A stretch of DNA of 53,680 nt from CAXSEF01 sp964236585 (GCA_964236585.1 CAXSFE010000010.1:1-53680); one strand, 5' to 3'. Shown: positions 1 to 8,860, numbered from the stretch's first letter. Numbers and translations: made by a program. The notes: generated from the letters alone by a model not told the origin.

Positions 1-84
1 GAGGTCGTCGACGTAGCGGGTGTAGGTCAGGTCCACGGTCGCGGCCAGCCCGGCCGGCGACGTCGCTCCCCGGCTGGGCAGGGC
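1..84 (-). pseudogene. Reverse transcriptase fragment (retron-like YxDD box), cut by window edge
   Basis: Read on the minus strand, this edge encodes LPSRGATSPAGLAATVD followed by LTYTRYVDDL. In retron-type reverse transcriptases a box like LPQGAPTSP is followed, after about 28 residues, by a YTRYADDL-type catalytic box. Here the two boxes are only about ten residues apart, as if an internal piece were deleted. Upstream, the frame runs into the start of the oppositely oriented acyltransferase gene and no longer resembles an RT. The rest of the gene lies beyond the window. I therefore call it a remnant. The similarity is short, so a chance match is possible. Confidence 0.4.
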
Positions 85-87
85 CCG

Positions 88-921
88 GTGACGGCGCAGA
101 CGCGCGTGGACGGCGGGCTTGCCCGCGAGCGACTCGGCGGCTTCGGCGAGCTGCGCGCCGGCCACCTGGGCGTGCGGATCGCCACCTCCGCCGACGAGGT
201 CGATGCGGTGCAGTCGCTGCGCTACCGCGTGTTCTACGAGGAGATGGGCGCAGAGCCGTGTGCCGAGGCCCGCGCCAGCCGCCGCGACATGGACGCCTAC
301 GACGAGGTCGCCGACCATCTGCTGGTGGTGGACCACGCGATCGGGCCGGGGCCGGAGGGCGTGGTCGGCACCTACCGCCTGATCCGCCAGCATGCGGCGG
401 CCCAGCTCGGGCGGTTCTATTCCGAGGACGAGTACGACATCTCGCCGATCCTGCGCTTCGGGCAGTCGCTGGAGCTGGGGCGGTCGTGCGTGACCACGGC
501 CTACCGTTCGGGCGCGGTGATGCAGCTGCTGTGGCGCGGCATCGCGGCCTACGTGTCGCTGCACCACATCGAGGTGATGTTCGGCTGCGCCAGCCTGCCC
601 GGCACCGACCCGGAGCGCCTGGCGACCGAGCTGACCTACCTGTACTACAATCATCTCGCCCCTCCCGCGCTGCGGCCGGTGGCGCTGCCGGGGCGCAGGA
701 TCGACATGCGGCGCATGGCGCCCGAGCTGATCGAGGCCGGCAAGCCGCCGGCCCTGCTGCCGCCGCTGATCAAGGGCTACCTCAGGCTGGGCGGGTTCGT
801 CGGCGACGGGGCGGTGATCGACCGCCAGTTCAACACCACCGACGTCGCCGTGGTGGTGAAGACCGACCTCGTCACAGACAAGTACTACCGCCACTACCAG
901 CTGCGCGACGCGCACGACTGA
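88..921 (+). CDS. olsB: L-ornithine N(alpha)-acyltransferase (OlsB-type GNAT)
   Basis: A 277-residue protein of the OlsB/putative hemolysin acyltransferase family. OlsB transfers a 3-hydroxyacyl chain from acyl carrier protein to the alpha-amino group of ornithine, giving lyso-ornithine lipid, a phosphorus-free membrane lipid precursor. Family features visible are the N-terminal core with SLRYRVFYEEMGA (about residue 43 on), an acidic stretch, the FGQSLELGRSCV strand-loop (about residues 125-136) and GCASLPGTDP. The start is GTG at 88. No second-step acyltransferase (olsA) is in the window. The lnt gene follows in the same direction. Confidence 0.8.
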   Translation: MTAQTRVDGGLARERLGGFGELRAGHLGVRIATSADEVDAVQSLRYRVFYEEMGAEPCAEARASRRDMDAYDEVADHLLVVDHAIGPGPEGVVGTYRLIRQHAAAQLGRFYSEDEYDISPILRFGQSLELGRSCVTTAYRSGAVMQLLWRGIAAYVSLHHIEVMFGCASLPGTDPERLATELTYLYYNHLAPPALRPVALPGRRIDMRRMAPELIEAGKPPALLPPLIKGYLRLGGFVGDGAVIDRQFNTTDVAVVVKTDLVTDKYYRHYQLRDAHD

Positions 922-1087
922 GCGGTGAGGGTGTTCGTGCCGCTTCCGGCCGGCGCCGGCCCGTGGTTCGGGTCCGCGCCGCTCTTCCCGCACCTGCTGG
1001 CGCCCGGCCCGGCCGGGCTTTGCCTGCATGGGCGCAGGCATGGCTGAGCGCGGGCAGGCTGGGAGCGGGCAGGCTGGGGGCGTCGTC

Positions 1088-2689
1088 ATGGTGCCGCTTC
1101 GCACGGCGCCGGGCCACGGCCGAGGGGCGCTCGGCACCGGGCTGATCGGCAGGCTGCGGCGGGGCCTGTGGCTGGTGCACGGGTGGCGCGCCGACCTGGT
1201 GGCGCTGGCGCTAGGCGCGCTGTCGGCGCTGGCGCTGCCGCCGTTGGGCGCGGTGCCGGTCCTGCTGGTCAGCTTCCCCGGGCTGCTGACGCTGCTCGAC
1301 GCGGCGCCGCGCGCCAGGACGGCGTTCCGGCGCGGCTACGTCTTCGGCTTCGGCCACCACCTCGTCGGGCTGTACTGGATCACCGAGGCGATCCTGGTGA
1401 AGGCGGACCAGTTCTGGTGGCTAGTGCCGTTCGCGGTGCCGGTCACGGCGGCCGGGCTCGCGCCGTTCATCGCCCTGCCCTGCGCGGCCTCGCGGCTGGC
1501 GCCGGCGGGCTGGCGCCGGGCGCTGCTGTTCGCCGGGCTGTGGACGCTGGCCGACATCGCGCGGCAGTTCGTGCTCACCGGCTTCCCGTGGAACCCGCTG
1601 GGCAGCGTCTGGGCGCTGTCCGGGGCGCTGGGCGACGTCATGATCCAGCCGGCCTCCGCCGTGGGCGTGCACGGGCTGACGCTGGCCACGCTGCTGGTGG
1701 CGACGGTGCCGGTGCTGGGGCGGCGCGCGACGCTGGCGGCGGTCGCCGTGCTGCTGTCCTGGGCGGGCTTCGGCATCGTGCGGCTCGCCAAGCCGCAGCC
1801 GGGCGCACCGGGCCTGACCGTGGTGGTGGCGCAGGGCAACGTGTCGGAGGCGGAGAAGCACGACCGGGCCTGGGCGGTCGCCACCTTCCGCCACTACCTC
1901 GACCTCACCCGCCGGGGCATGGCGGCCGGCCCAGGCGGAGGTGAAGGTGGCCGGGTGGTGGTCTGGCCGGAGACGGCGAGCCCCTTCCTGCTGACCCAGG
2001 ATGCCGACGCCAGGCTGGCGATCGCGGAGGCGGCGCGCGCTGGCGGCGCGCCGGCGCTGGCCTCTCTGGTGGGCACGGTGCGCTTCGACGCCGCGGGACG
2101 GCCGCGCAACAGTCTGGTGGCGATCCTGCCAGACGGCTCGATCGGGGCCACCTACGACAAGGCGCATCTGGTGCCGTTCGGGGAGTACGTGCCGTCCTGG
2201 CTGCCGCTGATGCAGCTCGTGCCAGGGGGCGGCTTCGCGCCAGGTCCGGGCATCGTGACGCAGCACGTGGCCGGGATGCCGCCGTTCGGGGTGCTGATCT
2301 GCTACGAGACGATCTTCCCGAGCCAGGTGGTGGACACGGCGGACCGGCCGGACTGGCTGGTCGAGGTGACCAACGACGCCTGGTTCGGGCTGGGCACCGG
2401 GCCGCGGCAGCACCTCGCCTCCGCCAGGATGCGCGCCGTCGAGGAAGGCCTGCCGCTGGTGCGCGCCGCCAACACCGGGATCAGTGCCGCGTTCGACAGC
2501 TTCGGGCGCGAGCAGGGACGGCTCGGGCTCGAGCGCGCGGGCACGCTGGTGCTGCCCCTGCCGGGCCACCTGCCGCCCACGGCCTATGCCCGCCTCGGGC
2601 TGCTGATTCCCATCCTGCTGTCGCTCGCGATGGCAGGCCTGGGCCTGGGCATGGGCCGTCGCAAGGCGGCTGCGGCGTTCAGGATTTAA
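1088..2689 (+). CDS. lnt: Apolipoprotein N-acyltransferase
   Basis: About 533 residues. Lnt adds the third acyl chain to the N-terminal cysteine of lipoproteins in the inner membrane. The N-terminal half is a run of hydrophobic segments including FPWNPLG. The C-terminal half is a nitrilase-fold domain with the expected Glu (VVWPETASP), Lys (YDKAHLVPFGEY) and Cys (GVLICYETIFP). A final hydrophobic segment sits near residue 515. The frame is open from an earlier ATG at 1028, but those extra residues are encoded by two copies of GCGGGCAGGCTGGG and look non-native, so I prefer ATG 1088. The olsB-lnt gap is short and both genes point right. Confidence 0.9.
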   Translation: MVPLRTAPGHGRGALGTGLIGRLRRGLWLVHGWRADLVALALGALSALALPPLGAVPVLLVSFPGLLTLLDAAPRARTAFRRGYVFGFGHHLVGLYWITEAILVKADQFWWLVPFAVPVTAAGLAPFIALPCAASRLAPAGWRRALLFAGLWTLADIARQFVLTGFPWNPLGSVWALSGALGDVMIQPASAVGVHGLTLATLLVATVPVLGRRATLAAVAVLLSWAGFGIVRLAKPQPGAPGLTVVVAQGNVSEAEKHDRAWAVATFRHYLDLTRRGMAAGPGGGEGGRVVVWPETASPFLLTQDADARLAIAEAARAGGAPALASLVGTVRFDAAGRPRNSLVAILPDGSIGATYDKAHLVPFGEYVPSWLPLMQLVPGGGFAPGPGIVTQHVAGMPPFGVLICYETIFPSQVVDTADRPDWLVEVTNDAWFGLGTGPRQHLASARMRAVEEGLPLVRAANTGISAAFDSFGREQGRLGLERAGTLVLPLPGHLPPTAYARLGLLIPILLSLAMAGLGLGMGRRKAAAAFRI

Positions 2690-2734
2690 GGAAAACTTAC
2701 TTTTTTGGACTTCAACTGCCATCGCGTGAGAACG

Positions 2735-2763
2735 TTGACAATTCAGGGTTGTGCCGTTAACCT
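2735..2763 (+). promoter_or_regulatory. Probable sigma-70 promoter for the XRE regulator
   Basis: A consensus -35 box TTGACA (2735-2740) and a -10-like TAACCT (2758-2763) are separated by 17 bases. They lie in a conspicuously AT-rich gap (2690-2844), about 80 bases before the regulator's start codon. Confidence 0.5.
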
Positions 2764-2844
2764 TCTTGCACTCATCAAAACGACAGAGTCACAACCTGAT
2801 ACCGCGCACGCTTCCGGCGTGTCTCCCCGAAGGATTGTTTGCTC

Positions 2845-3330
2845 ATGGCGCGACCCTCAGACCTCGGCAAGGACACACTCCCGGGCGAGACCGGCGAGCG
2901 CGAAAGCCGGCCCAGCCCCATCGATGTTCACGTCGGTACCCGGATCCGTCTGCGCCGCACCTTGATGGGCATGTCGCAGGAACGACTCGGCGAGGCCCTC
3001 GGCCTCACCTTCCAGCAGGTGCAGAAGTATGAGCGCGGCGTGAACCGAGTCGGCGCCTCGCGGCTGTTCGACCTGTCGCGGGTGCTCGACGTGCCGATCA
3101 GCTTCTTCTTCGACGACATGCCGGACCAGCTCACCGCGTCGCATGGCGCGCCGCCGCGCAGCGCCTACAGCGGCTTCGCCGAGCAGCAGCAGGGATTCGG
3201 CGGCGGCGACGACACGCTGAACCGCCGCGAGACCCTGGAGCTGGTGCGCGCCTACTACCGCATCACAGACACCACGGTGCGCAAGCGCGTGTTCGAGCTG
3301 ATCAAGTCGATGACGCCGCAGGACGCGTGA
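2845..3330 (+). CDS. XRE-family helix-turn-helix transcriptional regulator
   Basis: About 161 residues. A Cro/C1-type helix-turn-helix spans about residues 27-82 (VGTRIRLRRTLMGMSQERLG, then LTFQQVQKYERG), followed by VLDVPISFFFDDM, as in the XRE regulators common in Rhodospirillales. The C-terminal third (RRETLELVRAYYRI, then RKRVFELIKSM) is helical and probably dimerises or senses. ATG 2845 is preceded by AAGGA; a TTG six bases upstream is an alternative. It has its own consensus promoter. The target genes are not evident from the sequence. Confidence 0.85.
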   Translation: MARPSDLGKDTLPGETGERESRPSPIDVHVGTRIRLRRTLMGMSQERLGEALGLTFQQVQKYERGVNRVGASRLFDLSRVLDVPISFFFDDMPDQLTASHGAPPRSAYSGFAEQQQGFGGGDDTLNRRETLELVRAYYRITDTTVRKRVFELIKSMTPQDA

Positions 3331-3358
3331 TGCCGAAAGGCTGGGCGTGAGAGAGCAG

Positions 3359-3486
3359 GCAAGCAAGGTTGAGGCTCCGCCTCAAACTCCGCCAAAGGCC
3401 AAGCCTTTGGAAACCACTCCTTAAGTCCAGGGTTTCCAAAGGGCTCTGCCCTTTGGCGGGTCTGGGCAGAGCCCAGACTTGCTTGC
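3359..3486. repeat. Family A palindromic mosaic, copy 1
   Basis: Four hairpins around a central CTTAAG. The ends are a perfect inverted repeat, GCAAGCAAG/CTTGCTTGC. The stems are TTGAGGC, CCAAAGGC, CCAAAGGGC and GTCTGGGC, each followed by its complement. It lies between convergent genes (XRE regulator and DUF2244). Confidence 0.85.
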
Positions 3487-3561
3487 TGAAATCAGCGTCT
3501 AGGCCGCTGACATGAGCCGCGGTCGGACGCGGCTCTGCCCGGGAAATACCTCGCCGCGACG

Positions 3562-4173
3562 CTAGGACGCCGCGCTGTCTGGCTCCGCGGGGCGCGCCCG
3601 GCCCAGTCCGTCCCGCGGCCGTGGCGCCTGGGCGTCTGCCTGTGCGGCTGCCGGCAGGCCGGGGGCCGGCACGTCGTCGCGGAGCTGCACGTTGTCGAAC
3701 ACGGGGTTGCGGCTCCGGTGCAGCGCTGCGCGCAGCGCTGCCGCAAGGTCGCGCTTCTCGGCCTCGCCCAGCGCTGCGGCGACCTCCTCGCGGGCGCCGC
3801 GCGCGACCAGCCACAAGGCCGGCACACGCCCCGCCCGCTCCTCCAGCACCGCGTTCAGCCAGCCGGGCGGCAGGCTGCGGCGGCTTTCCCGTCCATCCGG
3901 GTCGCGGCGCACCACGTGCAGCGCGCGGTCGGTCAGCGTCAGGGTCTCGCTCGACCGCCGCGCCCGTCCGTTCATCCGCAGCAGCAGCACCGCCAGCGCC
4001 ACGTCGATGACGTCGAACCCCGCCACGGGCCAGGCGCCGAGCAGCAGGAACACGACCGTGACGGCGAGGCCGAGCGAGCACATCGCGCCCACCAGGATCA
4101 GCGTGCCGCGGCGCGACAGGCTGCGGTGCGGCACGATCACGGCCTCGAACACGGGAATCTCGGCGGGGTCCAT
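3562..4173 (-). CDS. DUF2244 domain-containing membrane protein
   Basis: About 203 residues. The start of the conserved region (PVFEAVIVPHRSLSRRG) leads into two adjacent hydrophobic segments (GTLILVGAMCSLGLAVTVVF, then GFDVIDVALAVLLL). A soluble beta-rich part follows (LTLTDRALHVVRRDPDG, then LPPGWLNAVLEE), the layout of DUF2244 proteins in alphaproteobacteria. Function is unknown. The C-terminal tail is low-complexity Ala/Pro/Arg. An in-frame ATG at 4185 is an alternative start, and neither candidate has a clear ribosome site. The gene is divergent from the aminotransferase, with repeat copy 2 between them. Confidence 0.75.
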   Translation of the reverse strand: MDPAEIPVFEAVIVPHRSLSRRGTLILVGAMCSLGLAVTVVFLLLGAWPVAGFDVIDVALAVLLLRMNGRARRSSETLTLTDRALHVVRRDPDGRESRRSLPPGWLNAVLEERAGRVPALWLVARGAREEVAAALGEAEKRDLAAALRAALHRSRNPVFDNVQLRDDVPAPGLPAAAQADAQAPRPRDGLGRARPAEPDSAAS

Positions 4174-4230
4174 CGTGGCGATCATAGCGATGTGGTCTGG
4201 GAACGGGTGGTCAAAAGTCAACGGCGGGAG

Positions 4231-4368
4231 CAAGGAAGGCCAGGGCTCTGCCCCAGAGCCTGGAAGCGGGGACCCGCCAGGGCAGCGCCCTGGACCGGCC
4301 CTGGAAAAGGGCTTCTCAAGACGAGCCTCAGCGGGGTCCGGAGGCAGGGCCTTGGCCTGGCTTTCCTC
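4231..4368. repeat. Family A palindromic mosaic, copy 2
   Basis: A degenerate copy (CAAGGAAGGC at the left, GGCTTTCCTCC at the right) with stems around GGGCTCTGCCC and CCAGGGC. It sits in a divergent promoter gap between DUF2244 and the aminotransferase, ending about 15 bases before the aminotransferase start. A purely terminator role would not fit here. Confidence 0.75.
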
Positions 4369-4383
4369 CCCGGAGACATCGAC

Positions 4384-5553
4384 TTGCGCGCCATACGCCC
4401 GACCATCGACGCCATGCAGGACTCGCTGATCGCCGAGGTCTGGAGCCTCGGTCGCCACGACCCGGAGGTGATCGGCCTGTGGGCCGGCGAGGCGGACCTG
4501 CCGACGCCTGACTTCATCAGCGAGGCCGCCATCGGCTCGCTGCGCGCCGGCGACACCTTCTACGCCCATGGCCGCGGCATCGTCGCGCTGCGCGAGGCGC
4601 TCTGCGAGTACCTGCTGCGGCTGTACGGCCGGCCGGTGGCGGAGGACCGCCTCGCGCTGACCAGCTCCGGGATGAACGGCGTGGTGCTGCTGGCCCAGGC
4701 GCTGGTCGGGCCGGGCGACAGCGTGGTCTCCGTCTCGCCGTGCTGGCCCAACCTGCTGAAGGCGCTGGCGATCGCGGGCGCGGAGGTGCGCACGGTCACG
4801 CTCGCGGCCGGGGAGGCGGGGTGGTCGCTCGACCTGGACGCGCTGTTCGACGCCTGCGACGCCACGACGCGGGTGATCTGCTTCGCCTCGCCGGGCAATC
4901 CGACGGGCTGGGTGATGGAGCGCGCCGAGCAGGAGGCGGTGCTGGCGTTCGCGCGGTCGCGCGGGATCTCGGTGCTGGCCGACGAGGTGTACCACCGGCT
5001 GGTGTACGACCGGCCGGTCGCGCCCTCGATGCTGGAGATCGCCGAGCCCGACGATGCGGTCTACGTGGTCAACAGCTTCTCCAAGGCCTGGGCGATGACC
5101 GGCTGGCGGCTCGGCTGGATCACCTACCCGGCGCGGCAGGCGGCGGCGTTCGAGAAGCTGATCCAGTTCAACACCAGCGGGGCGCCCACCTTCCTCCAGG
5201 CGGGCGCGATCGCCGCCCTGCGCGACGGCGAGCCGTTCGTGGCGTTCCTGCTGGACTACTGCCGGGCCGGCCGGGCGATCGCCGAGGCACGCCTGGCCGC
5301 GATGGACCGGGTGCGGGCGGTGCCGAACAGCGCCTCGTTCTATAGCATGTTCCGCGTCGACGGCGTCGCCGACACGCTGCGATTCTGCAAGCGGCTGGTG
5401 GTCGAGGGCAAGGTGGGCACGGCGCCGGGGGAGGCGTTCGGGCCCGGCGCGGAAGGGCTGACGCGGCTGTGCTACGCCAAGAGCCCGGCGCGGCTGCACG
5501 AGGCGATGGACCGGCTGGAGGCGTTCGTGGCCGGGTACAGGGAGGAAGGTTGA
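4384..5553 (+). CDS. Pyridoxal-phosphate-dependent aminotransferase, fold type I
   Basis: About 389 residues, an AspC/AAT-I family enzyme. Seen are the substrate-arm region IGLWAGEADLPTP, SSGMNGV near the cofactor phosphate, the conserved ASPGNPTGWV, ADEVYHRLVY (cofactor Asp and Tyr) and the Schiff-base lysine in NSFSKAWAMTGWRLGW. The amino donor and acceptor cannot be told from sequence. The TTG start at 4384 is chosen because GGAGA lies 8 bases upstream and MRAIRPTIDAMQDSLI looks like family N-termini; ATG 4414 is an alternative. The stop codon TGA lies inside repeat copy 3. Confidence 0.88.
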   Translation: MRAIRPTIDAMQDSLIAEVWSLGRHDPEVIGLWAGEADLPTPDFISEAAIGSLRAGDTFYAHGRGIVALREALCEYLLRLYGRPVAEDRLALTSSGMNGVVLLAQALVGPGDSVVSVSPCWPNLLKALAIAGAEVRTVTLAAGEAGWSLDLDALFDACDATTRVICFASPGNPTGWVMERAEQEAVLAFARSRGISVLADEVYHRLVYDRPVAPSMLEIAEPDDAVYVVNSFSKAWAMTGWRLGWITYPARQAAAFEKLIQFNTSGAPTFLQAGAIAALRDGEPFVAFLLDYCRAGRAIAEARLAAMDRVRAVPNSASFYSMFRVDGVADTLRFCKRLVVEGKVGTAPGEAFGPGAEGLTRLCYAKSPARLHEAMDRLEAFVAGYREEG

Positions 5554-5719
5554 GGCTCTGCCTCAAACTCCGCCAAGGGCTGGGCCCTTGGATCGCCCTC
5601 TCTTAAGTAAGGCCGGTCCAGGGGCGGCTCCCTGCGGTGGCCGTTCCAACGATCCAAGCGGATCGTCGGAACCTTTGGCCACCTCCGCCTGGCGGGTCTG
5701 GGCAGAGCCCAGTCTTGCC
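5544..5719. repeat. Family A palindromic mosaic, copy 3, with nested hairpin
   Basis: The left end overlaps the last codons and TGA of the aminotransferase. The copy contains the TTGAGGC stem, a CCAAGGG stem and the central CTTAAG. Its third hairpin is interrupted by a 46-bp palindrome described separately. The right end has GTCTGGGC AGA GCCCAG. It lies between convergent genes. Confidence 0.85.
5637..5682. repeat. Nested 46-bp hairpin element, copy 1
   Basis: The outer stem is GTGGCC/GGCCAC, the next stem TTCC/GGAA, and the inner stem CGATCC/GGATCG, with a four-base loop that reads GCTT on the minus strand. It matches the element at 22711-22758 in linkers and loop, while the outer and inner stems differ and still pair. 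Confidence 0.7.
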
Positions 5720-5730
5720 TGTCTTCCGGC

Positions 5731-7278
5731 TCAGCGATGCGCCTCTGGCGGCCCGAGCAGCACCACGCCGTCCGGCCCGGTCGCCACCGGCGCGTAGCCC
5801 TGGGCCAGCAGGTCGACCAGCAGCGGGTCGCGCCGGTGCGGCCCCGGCGTGGTCGCGCGGACGTAGGCGTCGCGGCCGTACTCGAACACCCCGAACGCGT
5901 GCGCGCGGGCCAGCGTGTCGAAGGCCGCGATCGGGCCGCCGGTGTCCACGCTCTGCCCGAGGTTGAACTGGTCCACCACGAACGGCCTGCCCGCCCAGAA
6001 GCACAGCGACGGCATCTCGCAGCCCGCCAGGCCCGGCGCCGAGCGGATGCGCTCGATCACCGGCTGCCAGGACCGCGCGAGCGCCGGACCGGACCAAGCC
6101 TGGTCCCAGGACTGCGCCAGCGCGCGGGGCGCCGTGGCCAGTGCCGGCAGCGCCGCCAGCACGACCAGAGCCGCCGGCCCGGTTGACCATCCCCGCAGTG
6201 ACGGCTCGGGCAGCGTCGGCCTGGCGCCGGGCCGCTTGCCGGCACGCGACACCGCGAGCCCCGCGGCGATGCACAGCGCGGTCAGGGTCTCGAAGTGGGC
6301 GTTGACGTTCACCCCGTCGCCCAGGCGCTGCACGATCCCGCTCGGCAGCGAGGCCGCCACGAACAGCGCCGCGAACAGCATCGGCGGGTCCGACGGTCGC
6401 CGCCGTCCCCACCAGGCCAGGGCGGCGACGCCCAGCATCGGCAGGAGCGGCGCCTGGCCGCTGAGCGCCTGCGCCAGCCGGGCGGCCTGGAACACCCGCC
6501 TGTGCCCCAGCACCGAGGCGAAGGCGTGCGGGCCGTGCAGCAGCGCCGTCGCCAGCGCGCCGGCCGCCACGGCGCCGGCCGCCGCCAGCAGCCACGCCGC
6601 CGCCGCACGCGGACGCACCAGTGCCAGCCACGCCGTTGCGGCCAGCGGCAGCCCGACCAGGCTGTGCTTGACGAAGCCGCCCGACGCCACGAGCAGCGCC
6701 GCCACGGCCACCCGTCCGAGGGGGATGGGTGTCGCCGCCGGGTCGTGCAGCAGGACCGCCAGGCCGCCCAGCATCAGCGCGTGCGCCAGCCATTGCGGGT
6801 CTCCCATCGCCACGTAGCCGCGGAAGACCGTCGCCGCGAACAGCAGCAGCAGGCCGGCGGCCGCGAGGCTCCCCCTCGCGTTGCCGCCGAGCCGGGCCGT
6901 GCACAGCCCGGCCAGCGCCGCCGACGCCAGCAGCGAGGCCGCGGCCACGATCCGCCCGGCCACGATCATGTCGCCGGTCCCGTAGCGGCCGAGCGCGCCC
7001 ACCAGGTGGAAGGACAGCGGCGGGTAGTTGTCGAACACCAGCCCGTCCGACGGGTAGAGCGGCCCCGCTGCCAGGCCGGACGCACGGGCGTCGAAGTAGG
7101 CGTTCCAGCCCTCGTTGTAGTTCAGCGGCACGTGCAGCGGGATCCGCAGCAGAGGACACAGCAGGAGCAGAGCCGACAGGACCGCGCCGGCCAGCAGGAG
7201 TGCGTCGAGCGGCACGAAGGCGCGACTCGCGGCGGGAGGCGGGGGGTCGCGGGGCGGCCCGCCGGGGTCAGCGGTCAT
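5731..7278 (-). CDS. Polytopic membrane protein of the glycosyltransferase 39/PMT-like type
   Basis: About 515 residues. After a Pro-rich cytoplasmic N-terminus, a transmembrane segment (about 25-47) leads to a periplasmic loop with NYNEGWNAYFDARA and FDNYPPLSFHLVG, the layout of lipid-linked-sugar glycosyltransferases (GT-C fold). Roughly ten further hydrophobic segments follow, then a soluble C-terminal domain starting near SWQPVIERIRSAPG. Such enzymes transfer sugars from polyprenyl phosphates in the envelope, but donor and acceptor are unknown here. It stands alone between two repeat copies. Confidence 0.75.
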   Translation of the reverse strand: MTADPGGPPRDPPPPAASRAFVPLDALLLAGAVLSALLLLCPLLRIPLHVPLNYNEGWNAYFDARASGLAAGPLYPSDGLVFDNYPPLSFHLVGALGRYGTGDMIVAGRIVAAASLLASAALAGLCTARLGGNARGSLAAAGLLLLFAATVFRGYVAMGDPQWLAHALMLGGLAVLLHDPAATPIPLGRVAVAALLVASGGFVKHSLVGLPLAATAWLALVRPRAAAAWLLAAAGAVAAGALATALLHGPHAFASVLGHRRVFQAARLAQALSGQAPLLPMLGVAALAWWGRRRPSDPPMLFAALFVAASLPSGIVQRLGDGVNVNAHFETLTALCIAAGLAVSRAGKRPGARPTLPEPSLRGWSTGPAALVVLAALPALATAPRALAQSWDQAWSGPALARSWQPVIERIRSAPGLAGCEMPSLCFWAGRPFVVDQFNLGQSVDTGGPIAAFDTLARAHAFGVFEYGRDAYVRATTPGPHRRDPLLVDLLAQGYAPVATGPDGVVLLGPPEAHR

Positions 7279-7636
7279 GGAGCGATCCGGAAGGGGGTCG
7301 TGGCGCGGCCACGCAGGGTCCTAGCGCGCGGGACGCCGGGACGACAGGGCGGTGGCTCGTCGGACTGCGGGGCCGAACCTTCCCGACGTCGGCCATCTCG
7401 TGCCGGCGGCTTGGTTTGTTGATCCGCAGGCGAAGCAAGCCTGGGCTCTGCTCAGACCCGCCAGGGGCGAGCCGCCCCTGGACCGGCCTTGCTTAGGGAA
7501 TGGTTTTCAAAGGCTTGCCTTTGGCGGAGTTTGAGGCAGAGCCTCAACCTTGCTTCCTTGCCGGACCCGGCGCCGACGGCCTTGCCTGGCCTGCTCCCGC
7601 GTCACCATAGTGCGGCCAAAATCAGGGGTCCGCCGC
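7279..7636. other. Divergent intergenic region between the glycosyltransferase and phaZ
   Basis: It holds family A copy 4 (7432-7557). The remaining bases on each side must contain the two promoters. I see no convincing -35/-10 pair and no RNA gene. Confidence 0.6.
7432..7557. repeat. Family A palindromic mosaic, copy 4
   Basis: The ends are GAAGCAAG and CTTGCTTC. The stems are CTGGGC (with one mismatch), CCAGGGGC, AAAGGC and TTGAGGC, each paired with its complement. It lies in a divergent gap. Confidence 0.85.
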
Positions 7637-8860
7637 ATGCTCTACCAGATGTACGAGTGGCAGCGTCAGTCGATGGCGCCGCTTCGTCTGCTGGCGGACC
7701 ATGCGCTTGGCGTGCTGGACACCCCCGGCAACCCGCTGCGGGCCACGCAGATGGGCAAGCTCGTCGCCGCCGGGCTCAACAGCTTCGAGCACGCCACCCG
7801 CTCCTTCGCCAAGCCGGGCTTCGGGCTCGACCGCACCAGCATCGACGGCGAGGAGGTCGAGGTCTGCGAGGAGGTCGTGGCGCGGCGCACCTGGTGCGAC
7901 CTCAAGCGGTTCCGGCGCGTGGCCTCGCGCCCGAACGACCCGCGGCTGCTGATCGTGGCGCCGATGTCGGGGCACTACGCGACGCTGCTGCGCGGCACCG
8001 TCGAGGCGTTCCTGCCCGACCACGACGTGTTCGTCACCGACTGGCGCAACGCCCGCGACGTCTCCGTGCTCGACGAGAACTTCGACCTCGACGACGCGAT
8101 CGAGCACGTCATCGCCTTCGTCCAGCTGATCGGGCCCGGCACGCACGTCGTGGCCGTGTGCCAGCCGGCGGTGCCGGTGCTGGCGGCGGCCGCGCTGATG
8201 AACGCGGAGGCCGACCTGCTGGCGCCGGCGAGCATCACCCTGATCGGCGGGCCGATCGACACGCGCGAGGCGCCCACCGCGGTCAACGAGCTGGCCAAGC
8301 GCCACGACATCGAGTGGTTCCGCCGCCACGTCATCCACCCTGCGCCGTTCGGCACCGTCGGCTTCATGCGCCCGGTCTATCCGGGGTTCCTGCAGCTCGC
8401 GGGGTTCCTGTCGATGAACCTCGACCGCCACGTCGAGGCGCACTGGGCGATGTTCGCGCACCTGGTCGAGGGCGACGGCGAGAGCCTCGCGTCCAAGCGC
8501 GCGTTCTACGACGAGTACATGGCGGTGATGGACCTGCCGGCGGAGTTCTACCTGCAGACCATCGAGACCGTGTTCCAGGAGCACCGCCTGCCGAGGGGCA
8601 CGATGGTCTCGCGCGGGCGGCCGGTCGACCCGGGTGCCATCACCCGCACCGCGCTGCTGACCATCGAGGGCGAGCGCGACGACATCTCCGGGCTCGGGCA
8701 GACCAGGGCGGCCCACGCGCTGTGCCACGCGTTGCCGGCGGAGATGCACGAGCACCGGGAGCAGGCAGGCGTCGGGCACTACGGGCTGTTCAACGGGCGC
8801 AAGTTCCGCGAGCTGGTGGCGCCGGCGATCAAGGCGTTCGTCGCGGCGCATCCGGGATAG
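7637..8860 (+). CDS. phaZ: Intracellular polyhydroxyalkanoate depolymerase
   Basis: About 407 residues, an alpha/beta-hydrolase of the intracellular PHB depolymerase family that mobilises stored polyhydroxybutyrate. Seen are the N-terminal family start MLYQMYEWQRQSMAPLR, an oxyanion region (LLIVAPMSGHYATLLRGT), VFVTDWRNARDV, and a nucleophile elbow with cysteine (VVAVCQPAVPVLAA), the Cys that replaces Ser in this family. Asp in EGERDDISG and His in GVGHYGLFNG complete the triad. ATG 7637 matches the family N-terminus. No PHA synthase is in the window. The stop codon abuts repeat copy 5. Confidence 0.9.
   Translation: MLYQMYEWQRQSMAPLRLLADHALGVLDTPGNPLRATQMGKLVAAGLNSFEHATRSFAKPGFGLDRTSIDGEEVEVCEEVVARRTWCDLKRFRRVASRPNDPRLLIVAPMSGHYATLLRGTVEAFLPDHDVFVTDWRNARDVSVLDENFDLDDAIEHVIAFVQLIGPGTHVVAVCQPAVPVLAAAALMNAEADLLAPASITLIGGPIDTREAPTAVNELAKRHDIEWFRRHVIHPAPFGTVGFMRPVYPGFLQLAGFLSMNLDRHVEAHWAMFAHLVEGDGESLASKRAFYDEYMAVMDLPAEFYLQTIETVFQEHRLPRGTMVSRGRPVDPGAITRTALLTIEGERDDISGLGQTRAAHALCHALPAEMHEHREQAGVGHYGLFNGRKFRELVAPAIKAFVAAHPG

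Noticed and set aside
1028..1087. Extended N-terminus of Lnt from ATG 1028
   Set aside because: The added residues come from a short direct repeat and do not resemble Lnt N-termini; ATG 1088 is preferred.
2751..3032. Short frames in the leader of the XRE regulator
   Set aside because: They overlap the AT-rich promoter region or the regulator in another frame and have no ribosome sites or family similarity.
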